Source of the DNA: Saccharothrix deserti
Lineage (GTDB): Bacteria > Actinomycetota > Actinomycetes > Mycobacteriales > Pseudonocardiaceae
Length of the DNA: 64,000 nucleotides
Reading direction: 5' to 3'
Assembly: GCF_009769385.1 (NCBI RefSeq)
Contig: NZ_VKAB01000031.1
Coordinates: 1-64,000, forward strand
Under the pieces are notes generated by a model that was not told the origin of the DNA, made no database searches, and saw only the letters and a program-made list of their open reading frames with translations. A program made the position numbers and the translations under genes. This document shows positions 1 through 11,196 of this stretch, piece after piece (positions within the stretch are counted from its first letter, which is position 1; each line of letters begins with the position of its first letter).

Positions 1-148
1 GGCGGTGGTAGGACGGGTCGGTCAGGGTCTCCTGGTAGCCGGTCATACCGGTGGAGAACACCGCCTCGCCCAGGCTCGCGCCGACCGCGCCGTAGGCCTC
101 ACCGCGGAACACGCGGCCGTCCTCCAGCACCAGTGCCGCATTCGTCAT
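1..148 (-). CDS. carA: Carbamoyl-phosphate synthase small subunit (5' part only)
   Basis: The first 49 codons of CarA, the glutaminase subunit that supplies ammonia to CarB for carbamoyl phosphate in pyrimidine and arginine synthesis. The start ATG (148-146) overlaps the TGA of the upstream gene as ATGA. The peptide begins [16 protein letters not shown] and continues into [15 protein letters not shown], the conserved CarA N-terminus. The gene runs off the left edge, so its catalytic Cys-His-Glu part is not visible. It is the last gene seen here of the pyrR-pyrB-pyrC-membrane protein-carA operon. Confidence 0.93.
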   Translation of the reverse strand, partial: MTNAALVLEDGRVFRGEAYGAVGASLGEAVFSTGMTGYQETLTDPSYHR

Positions 149-630
149 GAGTCGCCTCCCAGCGCTTGCACCCACTGCTCGTACACGTCCTTGTCGTCGC
201 CCCGGAACCCGGTGTCGAACACCTGGTCCCCGAGCTGCCAGCGCACGACCAGCAGGCCGTCCGCGGTCATCACCTTGCCCGCGAGGCCGCGCGCCGTGCG
301 GGCGCCGCGGACCTGCTCCGCCGGGATCCACATGGCGCTCGCGCCGCTGCGCTCCACCAGCACGCCGCCCTCGGTGAGCTTGAGGGTGGCCTCGGCGCGG
401 TGGCCGATGTCACCGACCGCGACCCGGTCCTGCCAGTCGTCGCCGATCGTGGTGCCGACGTACACACCGGTCGTCTCCAGCATCGTCGCGCCGGTCTCGG
501 CGGGCGGCTCGGGGAACTCCGGCAGCACCTCGGCCTGTCTGCGGGCGCGCCGCTGCCAGCCGCGCCACATGCCGTACAGGCACAGCAGCAGGATGGCCAG
601 CACGGCCAGGGACAACAACACGCGCGTCAT
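145..630 (-). CDS. Membrane-anchored PH-like domain protein of the pyr operon
   Basis: A 161-residue protein with one N-terminal membrane segment (about residues 4-22) followed by a basic stretch and a soluble beta-rich domain. That domain looks like the PH-like domain found in actinobacterial proteins between pyrC and carA, the position of Rv1382 in Mycobacterium tuberculosis. The start ATG at 630 overlaps the pyrC stop and the stop overlaps the carA start, so translation is coupled on both sides. Its role is unknown. Constant linkage suggests a link to pyrimidine synthesis or simply co-expression. No catalytic motif is visible. Confidence 0.82.
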   Translation of the reverse strand: MTRVLLSLAVLAILLLCLYGMWRGWQRRARRQAEVLPEFPEPPAETGATMLETTGVYVGTTIGDDWQDRVAVGDIGHRAEATLKLTEGGVLVERSGASAMWIPAEQVRGARTARGLAGKVMTADGLLVVRWQLGDQVFDTGFRGDDKDVYEQWVQALGGDS

Positions 631-1910
631 GCCGGAATCCTTCCGCCGACCGCCGTCACGCGCCCGCGCAGCAGGGTGGCGACCACCGCGCCGGGCAGCT
701 CCATGCCTTCGAAGGGGGTGTTGACCGCGATGCTCGCGAACTCCGCGCCGCGCACCGTCCAGGTGGCGTCCGGGTCGACCAGGGTGAGGTTCGCGGGCTC
801 GCCGACCTCGATCGGACGCCCCTGGTCGGGCAGGCCCGCGATCTCGGCGGGCCGCTCGCTCATCACCCGCGCCACGCCGCGCCAGTCCAGCAGGCCGGTC
901 CTCACCATCGTCTCGACCACGATCGACAGCGCGGTCTGCAGGCCGAGCATGCCGGGCCGGGCCGCGGACCACTCGCAGTCCTTGTCCTGCACGGCGTGCG
1001 GCGCGTGGTCGGTGGCCACGCAGTCGATGACGCCCTCGGCCAGCGCCTCGCGCAGCTTGTGCACGTCCGCCGCCGTGCGCAGCGGCGGGTTGACCTTGTT
1101 GACCGGGTCGTAGGTCTCCAGCCGCTCGTCGGTCAGCAGCAGGTGGTGCGGCGTGACCTCGGCGGACACGTCCGTGCCGCGGGCCTTGGCCCACCTGAGC
1201 ACGTCGGCGGTGCCGGTGGTGGACACGTGGCAGACGTGCAGCCGGGCGCCCGCGTGCAGCGCCAGCAGGCAGTCCCGCGCCACGATCGACTCCTCGGCGG
1301 CGGCCGGCCAGCCCTGCAGACCGAGCCGGGACGCCTGCTCACCCTCGTGCGCCTGCGCGCCGACCGTGAGCCGGGGCTCCTCCGCGTGCTGCGCGACGAC
1401 CACGTCCAACGCCTTGCTGTACTCCAACGCGCGCCGCATGATCAGCGGGTCGTGCACGCAGTGGCCGTCGTCGGAGAACACCCGCACGCCCGCCCTGGCC
1501 ATGGTGCCCAGCTCGGCGAGCTTCACACCCTCCAGGCCCACGGTGACCGCGCCGACCGGGTGCACGTCGACCAGGCCGACCTCGCGGCCGCGGCGGGCGA
1601 CGTGCTGGACGACGACCTCGTTGTCCGCGACCGGGTTCGTGTTGGCCATGGCGAACACCGCCGTGTAGCCGCCCAGCGCGGCGGCGGCCGAGCCGGTGGC
1701 GATGGTCTCGGTGTCCTCGCGGCCGGGTTCGCGCAGGTGGGTGTGCAGGTCGACGAAACCGGGCAGCAGCACCGCGCCGTTGCCCTCGACGACTTCCGCG
1801 TCCTCTGCCTCTACGGACCCGATCGCGGCGATCACGCCGTCACGGATCAGCACATCGGTCGGGTCACCTTCGCCGTACGGTCGCACTCCCTTGAGGATCA
1901 AGGGGTTCAC
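627..1910 (-). CDS. pyrC: Dihydroorotase
   Basis: Class I dihydroorotase, 427 residues, the usual length. It reversibly cyclises N-carbamoyl-L-aspartate to dihydroorotate in the cytosol. The metal-binding [10 protein letters not shown] motif lies at residues 54-63, followed by the conserved [14 protein letters not shown] segment. Further metal or catalytic motifs HAEE, CHVST, TPHHLLL and ATDHAPH are all intact. It overlaps pyrB upstream by 4 bp and the PH-like gene downstream by 4 bp. Regulation is expected through the PyrR leader at the head of the operon. Confidence 0.97.
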   Translation of the reverse strand: MNPLILKGVRPYGEGDPTDVLIRDGVIAAIGSVEAEDAEVVEGNGAVLLPGFVDLHTHLREPGREDTETIATGSAAAALGGYTAVFAMANTNPVADNEVVVQHVARRGREVGLVDVHPVGAVTVGLEGVKLAELGTMARAGVRVFSDDGHCVHDPLIMRRALEYSKALDVVVAQHAEEPRLTVGAQAHEGEQASRLGLQGWPAAAEESIVARDCLLALHAGARLHVCHVSTTGTADVLRWAKARGTDVSAEVTPHHLLLTDERLETYDPVNKVNPPLRTAADVHKLREALAEGVIDCVATDHAPHAVQDKDCEWSAARPGMLGLQTALSIVVETMVRTGLLDWRGVARVMSERPAEIAGLPDQGRPIEVGEPANLTLVDPDATWTVRGAEFASIAVNTPFEGMELPGAVVATLLRGRVTAVGGRIPA

Positions 1911-2839
1911 GCGGTTTCCTCCTCGTGGGCAAGCAGGTGGTAGAGCACGGCCATGCGCACGTGCACGCCGTTGCGCACCTGGTCGGTGATGGCGGCGCGG
2001 GGCGAGTCGGCGACCGCCGAGGCGATCTCCATGCCTCGCAGCATCGGACCGGGGTGCAGCACGACCGCGTGCTCGGGCAGCAGCTTCAGCCGGTTCTCGC
2101 TCAGGCCGTAGGCGATGGAGTACTCGCGGGCCGACGGGAAGAAACCGCCGTGCATCCGCTCGGCCTGCACCCTCAGCAGCATCACGGCGTCGAGGCTGGG
2201 CAGCTCGGCGTCCAGCTCGTGCGAGACGGTGACCGGCCAGTTCTCGACGCCGACCGGCAGCAGCGTCGGGGGCGCGACCAGGGTGACGTCCGCGCCCAGC
2301 GCGGTGAGCAGGTGCACGTTGGACCGCGCGACCCGGCTGTGCAGCACGTCGCCGACGATCGCGATCCGCCGGTCGCGCAGGTCACCGAGGCGTTCCCGCA
2401 GGGTGGCCGCGTCCAGCAGGGCCTGGGTGGGGTGCTCGTGCATGCCGTCGCCCGCGTTGACGACCGACGTGCCCGCTTCGCGCAGCCAGCCCGCGAGCCG
2501 GTGCGCCGCGCCGGACGCCGGGTGCCGCACGATGACGCAGTCCGCGCCCGCCGCGGCCAGGGTCAGCGCGGTGTCCCGCAGCGACTCGCCCTTGCTCACG
2601 CTGGAGCCGGAGGCCGAGACGTTCACCACGTCCGCGCTCATCCACTTGCCCGCGATCTCGAAGCTCACCCGGGTCCGGGTGGAGTTCTCGAAGAACATCG
2701 TGATGACCGTGCGACCGCGCAACGTGGGCAGTTTGCGCACTTCACGGCCTTCGAGGGCCTGCTTGAGGCTCGCCGCCGTGTCCAGGATGGCGGTCGCCTG
2801 CGCCGGGTCGATGCCCTCGGTGCTGAGCAGGTGCTTCAC
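1907..2839 (-). CDS. pyrB: Aspartate carbamoyltransferase catalytic subunit
   Basis: A 310-residue ATCase that joins carbamoyl phosphate and aspartate. The start is a GTG at 2839 that overlaps the pyrR stop, giving [15 protein letters not shown], a typical actinobacterial N-terminus. An upstream extension of the same frame is only a shadow of pyrR. The carbamoyl-phosphate motif [12 protein letters not shown] and the HPTQALLD motif are present. The aspartate-binding loop appears as LLRVQAER. No pyrI regulatory subunit is visible, as usual in actinobacteria. Confidence 0.97.
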   Translation of the reverse strand: MKHLLSTEGIDPAQATAILDTAASLKQALEGREVRKLPTLRGRTVITMFFENSTRTRVSFEIAGKWMSADVVNVSASGSSVSKGESLRDTALTLAAAGADCVIVRHPASGAAHRLAGWLREAGTSVVNAGDGMHEHPTQALLDAATLRERLGDLRDRRIAIVGDVLHSRVARSNVHLLTALGADVTLVAPPTLLPVGVENWPVTVSHELDAELPSLDAVMLLRVQAERMHGGFFPSAREYSIAYGLSENRLKLLPEHAVVLHPGPMLRGMEIASAVADSPRAAITDQVRNGVHVRMAVLYHLLAHEEETA

Positions 2840-3408
2840 CGCAGCACCACCCCGTCCCGCTGGTCGAACTCCTCCAGCAGCACGTGGACCTCCTCGGTGC
2901 GGGCCGTGGGCACGTTCTTGCCCACGTAGTCCGCGCGGATCGGCAGCTCCCGGTGACCGCGGTCGACCAGGACGGCCAGCTGCACGGCACGCGGGCGGCC
3001 GTGGTCGCGCAGGGCGTCGAGCGCGGCTCGGATCGTGCGGCCGGAGAACAGCACGTCGTCCACCAGGATGACGAGCTTGTCGTCGACGCCGCCCTCGGGC
3101 AGCTTCGTCGCCTCCAGCGGGCGGGTGGGGCCGCGGCGCAGGTCGTCCCGGTAGAGGGTCACGTCCAGCGTGCCGGTCGGCACCTCGACACCGGCGAATT
3201 CGGCGATCCTGACGGCCAGCCGGCGGGCGAGCGGGGCTCCCCGACTCGGAATCCCCATCAGGACTACTGCGGGTGCGCTCGGTGCACCAAGAGCGGTCTT
3301 CTCGATGATCTGATGAGCCATTCGGGCGACAGTGCGCGCGACGTCGCCGGCCGACAGGAGCTCGCGCTCCCCGGCCGGGTCCGTCGCACCACGTTGACGT
3401 GGCGCCAC
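2836..3408 (-). CDS. pyrR: Bifunctional pyr operon regulator / uracil phosphoribosyltransferase
   Basis: A 190-residue PyrR of the PRTase fold. The PRPP-binding motif reads [18 protein letters not shown] and the family segment [11 protein letters not shown] is present. PyrR is a UMP-sensing RNA-binding protein that represses its own operon and has residual UPRTase activity. The start is GTG at 3408, preceded by a strong AAGGAGG ribosome binding site 6 bases upstream. It is the first gene of the operon and is coupled to pyrB. A PyrR-binding-loop-like hairpin lies just upstream of its ribosome binding site. Confidence 0.96.
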   Translation of the reverse strand: MAPRQRGATDPAGERELLSAGDVARTVARMAHQIIEKTALGAPSAPAVVLMGIPSRGAPLARRLAVRIAEFAGVEVPTGTLDVTLYRDDLRRGPTRPLEATKLPEGGVDDKLVILVDDVLFSGRTIRAALDALRDHGRPRAVQLAVLVDRGHRELPIRADYVGKNVPTARTEEVHVLLEEFDQRDGVVLR

Positions 3409-3415
3409 GGTTGGA

Positions 3416-3440
3416 CCTCCTTCCCCGCCTCGCTGGACGG
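3416..3440 (-). promoter_or_regulatory. PyrR-binding-loop-like hairpin next to the pyrR ribosome binding site
   Basis: On the transcript strand, CGTC (3439-3436), hexaloop CAGCGA (3435-3430) and GGCG (3429-3426) form a hairpin. The loop fits the PyrR recognition consensus CNGNGA. The AAGGAGG ribosome binding site (3422-3416) starts three bases after the stem. This spacing suits translational repression of pyrR, as proposed for mycobacteria, rather than a classical terminator/antiterminator. A further palindrome, GTCCTTTAAGGAC, lies just upstream at 3453-3441. Seen: hairpin and spacing. Inferred: PyrR binding. Confidence 0.7.
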
Positions 3441-3666
3441 GTCCTTAAAGGACGTCGGACACCCGGCTGCGACCGGGCTGACCAGCACCGTATCAGGCTC
3501 CGGCGGTCAATCTTCCGGGTGGTGTGCGTGGCCTCGCCCACCTGTCCTATCGAGATCAGCTTGACCTGGTGACCACGGAGAGCAATCATTACTCTGCGTA
3601 TTGATCTAAGCCTCCCCGCGCCAGTCCCCTACCGGCTGACGGGGCGAATGAACGGAGAACCGCCAC

Positions 3667-4155
3667 ATGGGCGACTACGCCAAGGCGCTGGGGGCAAAGC
3701 TCCGCGCGATCCGCCAGCAGCAGGGCTTGTCTTTGCACGGCGTCGAGCAGAAGTCCGGCGGTCGCTGGAAGGCCGTGGTCGTCGGCTCGTACGAGCGCGG
3801 CGACCGTGCCGTGACCGTGCAGAAGCTCGCCGAGCTGGCCGACTTCTACGGTGTCCCGGTGGCCGAGCTGCTGCCGGAGGGCCGGGTGCCGTCCGGTGCG
3901 GAGCCCGCCACCAAGATCGTCATCAACCTGGAGCGGCTGCAACAGCTGCCCGCGGAGAAAGTGGGGCCGCTGGCCCGGTACGCGGCCACCATCCAGAGCC
4001 AGCGCGGCGACTACAACGGCAAGGTGCTGTCCATCCGGACCGAGGACCTGCGGTCGCTGGCCATCATCTACGACATGACGCCCGGCGAGCTGACCGAGCA
4101 GCTCATCGACTGGGGCGTGCTGCCTCCCGAGGCCCGTCCGGCCAAGGAGGACTGA
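3667..4155 (+). CDS. bldD: BldD, c-di-GMP-responsive developmental repressor
   Basis: A 162-residue protein with an N-terminal XRE-type helix-turn-helix (about residues 5-68) and the C-terminal domain that binds c-di-GMP in Streptomyces BldD. The ligand signature RxD-X8-RxxD is intact: R113-G114-D115, eight residues, then R124-T125-E126-D127. BldD dimerises on tetrameric c-di-GMP and represses sporulation genes. ATG start preceded by GGAGAACCGCCAC. It is monocistronic, divergent from pyrR and convergent with nusB. Conservation of this motif strongly suggests c-di-GMP control of development in this organism. Confidence 0.96.
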   Translation: MGDYAKALGAKLRAIRQQQGLSLHGVEQKSGGRWKAVVVGSYERGDRAVTVQKLAELADFYGVPVAELLPEGRVPSGAEPATKIVINLERLQQLPAEKVGPLARYAATIQSQRGDYNGKVLSIRTEDLRSLAIIYDMTPGELTEQLIDWGVLPPEARPAKED

Positions 4156-4165
4156 AGCGCGCGGA

Positions 4166-4199
4166 AGGGCCACCCGCCAGGTTCGGGACGGGTGGCCCT
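4166..4199 (+). terminator. Hairpin terminator after bldD
   Basis: A perfect 11-bp inverted repeat, AGGGCCACCCG (4166-4176) and CGGGTGGCCCT (4189-4199), with a 12-base loop, 11 bases after the bldD stop. There is no long T tract, as is common in high-GC actinobacteria. It separates bldD from the convergent nusB and may serve both directions. Confidence 0.75.
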
Positions 4200-4218
4200 C
4201 CACACCGTGTGCTTTAGC

Positions 4219-4252
4219 GGACTGTGCGCGTTAGAGGACTGTGCGCGTTAGA
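4219..4252. repeat. 17-bp exact tandem duplication across the nusB stop
   Basis: Two adjacent copies of GGACTGTGCGCGTTAGA lie at 4219-4235 and 4236-4252. The inner copy carries the nusB TAA stop (4250-4248), so the second copy duplicates a stop codon just beyond the gene end. It looks like a recent slippage event with no coding effect. Confidence 0.85.
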
Positions 4253-4667
4253 GGACGGCCCTGAGCTGGTCCGCGATGACCGCGATCCGGCCGAGCACAC
4301 CGTTGACGAACCGGGGCGAGTCGTCCGTGGACAGTCCCTTGGCCAGCTCCACCGCCTCGTCGATGGCGACCGCGTCGGGCACGTCCGCCGCCCACAGCAG
4401 CTCGTAGAGCCCGATCCGCAGCACCGCCCGGTCCACCGCGGGCATGCGCTGGAGCGTCCAGCCCTCCGCGTGCTCGGAGATCAGGTCGTCGATGCGCGTG
4501 CGGTGCGCCGTGACGCCTTCCACGAGGGCGATCGTGTAGTCGTTCACCGGCGGCACGTCCGTCGACCCGACCCGGTCCGCGAGCAGCGTCACCGGGTCGA
4601 TGCCCCGCTGGTCCGCTTCGTAGAGGACGTCCACCGCGCGTTTGCGGGCCTTGCTCCGTGCGCCCAT
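4248..4667 (-). CDS. nusB: Transcription antitermination factor NusB
   Basis: A 139-residue NusB, the usual actinobacterial size. It begins MGARSKARKRAVDVLYEADQ, the conserved N-terminal helix, and keeps the motifs LVEGVTAHRTRID and RAVLRIGLYELL. NusB binds boxA RNA with NusE (S10) to support rRNA antitermination. It lies one base from the stop of efp upstream, so efp and nusB form one unit, probably also with pepP. Its 3' end contains a tandem duplication that does not change the protein. Confidence 0.96.
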   Translation of the reverse strand: MGARSKARKRAVDVLYEADQRGIDPVTLLADRVGSTDVPPVNDYTIALVEGVTAHRTRIDDLISEHAEGWTLQRMPAVDRAVLRIGLYELLWAADVPDAVAIDEAVELAKGLSTDDSPRFVNGVLGRIAVIADQLRAVL

Positions 4668-4668
4668 C

Positions 4669-5232
4669 TCAGCCGTTCACTCGGCCGAGGTAACGGCCGT
4701 CGCGGGTGTCGACCTTGATCTTCTCGCCGGTGGTGACGAACAGCGGGACCTGGATCTCCGCGCCGGTCTCCAGCGTGGCGGGCTTGGTGCCGCCGGTGGA
4801 GCGGTCGCCCTGCAGGCCCGGGTCGGTGTGCTGGATGACGAGCTCGACCGAGGTCGGGAGCTCGATGTAGAGCGCGACGCCCTCGTGCATGGCGACGATC
4901 GCTTCCTGGTTCTCCAGCATGTAGTTCGCCGCGTCGCCGACGGTCTCGGCCGGGATGCTGATCTGGTCGTAGGTGTCGCCGTCCATGAAGACGAAGTCGG
5001 CGCCGTCCTTGTACAGGTAGGTCATGCCGCGCTTGTCGACGGTGGCCGTGTCGACCTTGGTGCCCGCGTTGAAGGTCCGGTCCACGACCTTGCCGGACAG
5101 GACGTGCTTCAACGTGGTGCGCACGAAGGCGCCACCCTTGCCCGGCTTGACGTGCTGGAACGCGGTGACGGTCCACAGCTGGCCGTCGAGGTTCAGCACC
5201 AGGCCGTTCTTCAGGTCGTTGGTGGTGGCCAC
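4669..5232 (-). CDS. efp: Elongation factor P
   Basis: A 187-residue EF-P, which relieves ribosome stalling at polyproline. The chosen start is GTG at 5232, giving (M)[17 protein letters not shown], with GGAGAG upstream; a longer frame to 5277 would add 15 residues without family support. The beta3-Omega-beta4 tip loop reads KPGKGG, placing Lys32 at the decoding-centre tip. This is the actinobacterial PGKGG type that is thought to work without beta-lysine or rhamnose modification. The three beta-barrel domains are complete. The gene is followed directly by nusB. Confidence 0.95.
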   Translation of the reverse strand: MATTNDLKNGLVLNLDGQLWTVTAFQHVKPGKGGAFVRTTLKHVLSGKVVDRTFNAGTKVDTATVDKRGMTYLYKDGADFVFMDGDTYDQISIPAETVGDAANYMLENQEAIVAMHEGVALYIELPTSVELVIQHTDPGLQGDRSTGGTKPATLETGAEIQVPLFVTTGEKIKVDTRDGRYLGRVNG

Positions 5233-5308
5233 GGTGGTGGGCTCTCCTGTTGCGTGAGTGAGGGCGATGTCGGCCAAGCCGACGAATCCGACTTCAGCCG
5301 ATCCGACT

Positions 5309-6394
5309 TCAGACGACCACGAGTTCCTTCGTGGTCAGGGTGAGGAGCTCCGGGGCGCCTTCGCGCACCACGAGCGTGTCCTCGATGCGGACACCACCCT
5401 TCCCGGCCAGGTACACACCGGGTTCGACGGTGACCGCCATACCGGGGAGAAGTGTACCGTCACCCGCCTTCGACAACGCTGGAGCCTCGTGGATCTGCAG
5501 GCCGACGCCGTGCCCGAGACCGTGCAGGAACTGGTCGCCGTACCCGGCCTGCTCGATCACGCCGCGTGCCGCCGCGTCCACGTCCGAGACCCGCGCGCCG
5601 ACCTCCAGCGCGGTCCGGCCGGCCTTCTGCGACGCCGCGACCAGTTGGTACAGGTCGCGCTGCCAGTCCGCGGCCCGGCCGACGACCAGGGTGCGGGTCA
5701 TGTCCGAGTGGTAGCCGTCGACCAGCGCGCCGAAGTCGAGCTTCACGAAGTCGCCGTCCCTGACCACCGCGTCCGTCGGCCGGTGGTGCGGCACGGCCGA
5801 GTTCGCGCCCGCCGCCACGATCGACTCGAACGACGGGCCCGCCGCGCCGTGGTCGAGCATGCGGTTCTCCAGCTCGCGGGCGATCTCCTTCTCGGTGCGG
5901 CCCGGCCGCAGGCCGCCGTGCTCGATGAGGCCCGCCAGCGCCCGGTCGGCCGCCGCGCACGCCATCCGCAGCGCCTCGACCTCGGCGTCGTCCTTGACCA
6001 GCCGCAACAGCTCGACCAGGTCGGACGCCCGGATCAGCTCGACGCCGTCGGCCGCCTCGGTCAGCGCGTCGAGGCCGTCCACGGTCACGTGGTGGCTCTC
6101 GAAGCCGACCCGGTCCGCGCCCGCCTTGGCAGCCCGGCCAACCAGCGCCACGTCGCACGGCCGGTCGATGACCCGTTCCAGGTCGGGCACCTGCGCCGCG
6201 GCCTGGGTGAGGTACCGGCCGTCGGTGCAGAACACCGTGGCGTCGTCCGAGTCGGCGTGCACCAGCAGCGCCGCGTTCGACCCGGTGAACCCGGTCAGGT
6301 AACGGACGTTCAGCAGGTTCGTGACCAGCAGGGCGTCCAGTTCCAGGTCCCTGAGCGTGGCGCGCAGGGCGGCTCGGCGAGTGGAGTGCGGCAT
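5309..6394 (-). CDS. pepP: Xaa-Pro aminopeptidase (M24 family)
   Basis: A 361-residue M24 metallopeptidase that removes N-terminal residues before proline. It has an N-terminal creatinase-like domain (about residues 1-125) and a pita-bread catalytic domain. Metal-ligand motifs are visible as [26 protein letters not shown] and TVEPGVYL. The ATG start at 6394 gives a standard N-terminus with [21 protein letters not shown]. It sits 76 bp upstream of efp in the same direction, a conserved actinobacterial arrangement (pepP/pepQ-efp-nusB). Confidence 0.93.
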   Translation of the reverse strand: MPHSTRRAALRATLRDLELDALLVTNLLNVRYLTGFTGSNAALLVHADSDDATVFCTDGRYLTQAAAQVPDLERVIDRPCDVALVGRAAKAGADRVGFESHHVTVDGLDALTEAADGVELIRASDLVELLRLVKDDAEVEALRMACAAADRALAGLIEHGGLRPGRTEKEIARELENRMLDHGAAGPSFESIVAAGANSAVPHHRPTDAVVRDGDFVKLDFGALVDGYHSDMTRTLVVGRAADWQRDLYQLVAASQKAGRTALEVGARVSDVDAAARGVIEQAGYGDQFLHGLGHGVGLQIHEAPALSKAGDGTLLPGMAVTVEPGVYLAGKGGVRIEDTLVVREGAPELLTLTTKELVVV

Positions 6395-6474
6395 ATCAGC
6401 AGCCTAGAGCCCGATGGGCCGCACCACAGTGCCACTCGATGGGGTGAACCGTGCTCAATAGGGCGACACCGTCA

Positions 6475-6491
6475 GTCACCCTTAGGGTGAC
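6475..6491 (+). promoter_or_regulatory. Perfect palindrome over the Shine-Dalgarno of the 4-TM protein gene
   Basis: GTCACCC (6475-6481), TTA, GGGTGAC (6485-6491), a perfect 7+3+7 palindrome ending three bases before the ATG at 6495. The only Shine-Dalgarno-like run (AGGGTGA) is inside the right arm. It could be a protein operator or an RNA hairpin masking the ribosome binding site. Its function is inferred only. Confidence 0.5.
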
Positions 6492-6494
6492 GAT

Positions 6495-6929
6495 ATGCGC
6501 ACGTGGCTGGTCCGAGGGTTCTGGATGGGGTTGTTCCACGGCGGGGTGCAGACCGGCACCTCGGCGGTGAGCGTGCACAGCCCCGAGGCCGCTTCGTCGA
6601 TCCGGTACATCGCGCTCGGGCTGGTCGTCGTCATCGGCGTGCTGTGGGGCGCGTTGGACGCGTGGCGGCAGCTCGACGGGCGCGGCATGGTGTGGTTCTC
6701 CGCCGCGCTGTTCGCCGGGCCGCTGGCCGGGATCGCGGGCGTGGTCGGCCGGTCGCTGGTGGACCAGACCGGGGTGGAGTCGCTCGGGCCCGCGCTGACC
6801 GGCGGTGCGGCGTTCACCGCGTTGCTGGTCATGGCGACGGCGGCGGTCGGGATCGGCATCGGCAACGCGCTGCCCCAACCCGACGAGTCACAGCCCGATG
6901 GGTCACGGCAGCCCGACGGGTCGCGTTAG
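6495..6929 (+). CDS. Four-TM membrane protein (B-4DMT family)
   Basis: A 144-residue integral membrane protein with four predicted helices (about residues 5-25, 37-57, 65-88, 100-124) and a short charged, repetitive C-terminal tail (PDESQPDGSRQPDGSR). It resembles actinobacterial proteins named B-4DMT family transporters, four-helix relatives of drug/metabolite transporters that would have to dimerise. No substrate can be assigned. The start is ATG at 6495, just after a palindrome. The 3' end overlaps the convergent lipoprotein gene by 4 bp. Confidence 0.75.
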   Translation: MRTWLVRGFWMGLFHGGVQTGTSAVSVHSPEAASSIRYIALGLVVVIGVLWGALDAWRQLDGRGMVWFSAALFAGPLAGIAGVVGRSLVDQTGVESLGPALTGGAAFTALLVMATAAVGIGIGNALPQPDESQPDGSRQPDGSR

Positions 6930-8482
6930 CGGCGCAGGTCCCCGGCCTTCTCGTACGAGTCCCAGGCCGTCTTCGAGACCTGGGTGAGCTGCGAGGAGTT
7001 CAGCGTGACGATCTCGACGGCGGCTTCCGACGTGCCGAGGACCCACAGCTTGTCCTCGCCCAGCAGCAGCCCGATCTGACCGTCGGGTGCGCGCAGCGCC
7101 TTCGTGCCCGCCGGGATCTCGGCGACGACGGGCAACTCGTCCACGATCGGCGGACGGCGGTCCAGCACCCTGGCGGCCAGCCGGTCGGTCACCGAGCGGC
7201 GCTCGATCCGGACCACCTCGCCGTCCAGCACGAGGTCCGTGGTGTTCGCCGGTGACGGCACGGCGTACCCGTGCAGCACGGCCGCCGACTCCTCGGTCGT
7301 GCAGCCGGGCACGCCCGCGAGGTCCAGGCCGAACTGCTGGAGGTCGGTCGGCGCCGCCGCCGCGCCGTCCACGGTCGCGCGGACCACGTCCACCGCGATC
7401 CGGCCGCACGGGTCCTCGGCCGACACCGGCGCGTGCCCGAGGGGCGTGCGGACCAGGCCGGGGCCCTCCCGCCACTGGCCGGGGATGTGCACCTGTGGGT
7501 GCGGGTTCGCGGTGAACTCCTTGTTCCAGAAGGTCAGGGTCGTGCCGGCCTCGGTCTCGTGCGCGATGACGAACGCGTGCAGCACGTCGGAGTACATCCA
7601 GTCGGCGCTGAACGCGTCCACCACCGAGCGGGTGCGCTTCGTGCGCGTGTCCGGCACCTGCTGGAAGCCCTGCGGGCCCAGCGCCTGCACGCCGGAGGCG
7701 AACGTCGGGTCCTTGGAGCGCAGCACGAACTGGCCCGCGCCGTTCCACCCGGCGGCCTCGCCGGTGGTGTCGGTGAACATCAGGTGGAACCAGCCGTCCA
7801 CGACCAGCACCGACGGCTGGCCGGCGCCGTAGGTGTTCTCCCTGGTCTTGTCGTAGGACGGGCTCACGATGGGTTTGCCGCCCGCGGCACGGGTCCACAC
7901 CACGCCGTCCGGGCTGGTGGCGACGCCGATCGCGTTGCCGTGCGCGTGGTCGCCCGCCGCGCCGGTGTAGTAGAGGTAGTAGGTGGCGCCGAGCTTGATC
8001 ACCGACGGGTCGCAGGTGTGCACGCCGTCGAAGCCGTTGACGCTGCCGGACAGCACCGGCGTGGCCGGGGTGCCGTTCGGCGCGACGAACGGGCCGGACA
8101 CCGCGGCGCTCTCCGAGTAGAGCAGGTCGTCGCCGGCGGGCGGTGCGGCGCTGAGCTGGCTGCACCACCACATGCGGTGCCTGCCGCCCTCGAACATGAG
8201 CGTGGGGCCGTAGTTGTACGGCGAGTCCCCGCCGCCGTAGGCCACCACGGCGGCGCTCCACCGGCCGCGGTCGGTGGCCAGCGGCACCGGCGTCGGCGGC
8301 GGCTTGGGCGTGCTGCTGCTCGGTGCGCTGCTGTCCGACGTGGACGCGCTGGACGTGGGCGGTGCGCTGCTCTCGGCGGGTTCCGACGCCGGGTCGGCGG
8401 TGCTCGGGGCACAGGCCGTCAGCAACACGACGGCCAAAGCGGATCCGAGGAGCCTCGCCGCTCCCACATCGGGACTTGCCAT
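6926..8482 (-). CDS. Secreted lipoprotein with a predicted GH43-like beta-propeller
   Basis: A 518-residue exported lipoprotein. The N-terminus has a signal peptide ending in lipobox LLTAC with Cys24, then a Ser/Thr/Pro-rich linker (about 25-65). The large domain carries segments typical of five-bladed propeller glycosidases (GH43/GH32 type), such as NYGPTLMFEGGRHRMWWC, DPSVIKLGATYYLYYTG and YGAGQPSVLVVDGWFHLMF. Catalytic acids cannot be assigned safely. The start ATG 8482 was preferred over 8566 because it gives a clean lipoprotein signal and has GGAG upstream. Function is probably binding or cleavage of an extracellular glycan. Confidence 0.75.
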   Translation of the reverse strand: MASPDVGAARLLGSALAVVLLTACAPSTADPASEPAESSAPPTSSASTSDSSAPSSSTPKPPPTPVPLATDRGRWSAAVVAYGGGDSPYNYGPTLMFEGGRHRMWWCSQLSAAPPAGDDLLYSESAAVSGPFVAPNGTPATPVLSGSVNGFDGVHTCDPSVIKLGATYYLYYTGAAGDHAHGNAIGVATSPDGVVWTRAAGGKPIVSPSYDKTRENTYGAGQPSVLVVDGWFHLMFTDTTGEAAGWNGAGQFVLRSKDPTFASGVQALGPQGFQQVPDTRTKRTRSVVDAFSADWMYSDVLHAFVIAHETEAGTTLTFWNKEFTANPHPQVHIPGQWREGPGLVRTPLGHAPVSAEDPCGRIAVDVVRATVDGAAAAPTDLQQFGLDLAGVPGCTTEESAAVLHGYAVPSPANTTDLVLDGEVVRIERRSVTDRLAARVLDRRPPIVDELPVVAEIPAGTKALRAPDGQIGLLLGEDKLWVLGTSEAAVEIVTLNSSQLTQVSKTAWDSYEKAGDLRR

Positions 8483-8581
8483 GGCGGGGCAGATCTCCAC
8501 TTCTCCAGACGTCCGGACACCGGGAGCACGGCAGGGCACCCGGTGCGGTTCAGTGTAGAGATCCACTCCGCCGTTCGGGCG

Positions 8582-8974
8582 TCAACCGGGGGAGGCCACC
8601 AACTCCACTTCGATACCGTCGGTGTTCTCCAGATACCCCGCGTAATGATCCGGGCCACCCGCATGGGGGTATCTGTCCGCGAACAACGACGACCAGCCGT
8701 GCCCGGTCGCGGCGGTGACCAGCCGGTCCACCTCGGTCCGGCCCGCGACGTGGAACGCCAGGTGGTTGAGACCGGTGCCGAGGCGGTGGTGGGCGTCCAT
8801 CGCGGGCGAGTGCTCGACCACCAGGTAGGTGGGGCCGAGCCGCCAGCTCACCCCCGCCGACCAGCGCTGGTACTCGACCCAGCCCAGCTCGCCGAGCAGC
8901 CAGCCGATGCTGTGCTCGGCGCGGGCCAGGTCGGGCACCCACAGTTCGACGTGGTGCAGGTGCCCCGCCGTCAC
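8582..8974 (-). CDS. VOC (glyoxalase/bleomycin-resistance fold) protein
   Basis: A 130-residue single VOC unit of paired beta-alpha-beta-beta-beta modules. Visible family segments are HHVELWVPDLARAEH at the N-terminus, LNHLAFHV in the middle and GPDHYAGYLENTDGIEVELV at the C-terminus, where metal-binding His/Glu residues usually sit. Members act as isomerases, dioxygenases or resistance proteins and the substrate cannot be told. GTG start. It lies 13 bp downstream of aroB and may be co-transcribed. Confidence 0.85.
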   Translation of the reverse strand: MTAGHLHHVELWVPDLARAEHSIGWLLGELGWVEYQRWSAGVSWRLGPTYLVVEHSPAMDAHHRLGTGLNHLAFHVAGRTEVDRLVTAATGHGWSSLFADRYPHAGGPDHYAGYLENTDGIEVELVASPG

Positions 8975-8987
8975 GTGTCCACCGCCG

Positions 8988-11178
<2,191 letters not shown>

Positions 11179-11196
11179 GGAGTCATTCTCGCGCCG

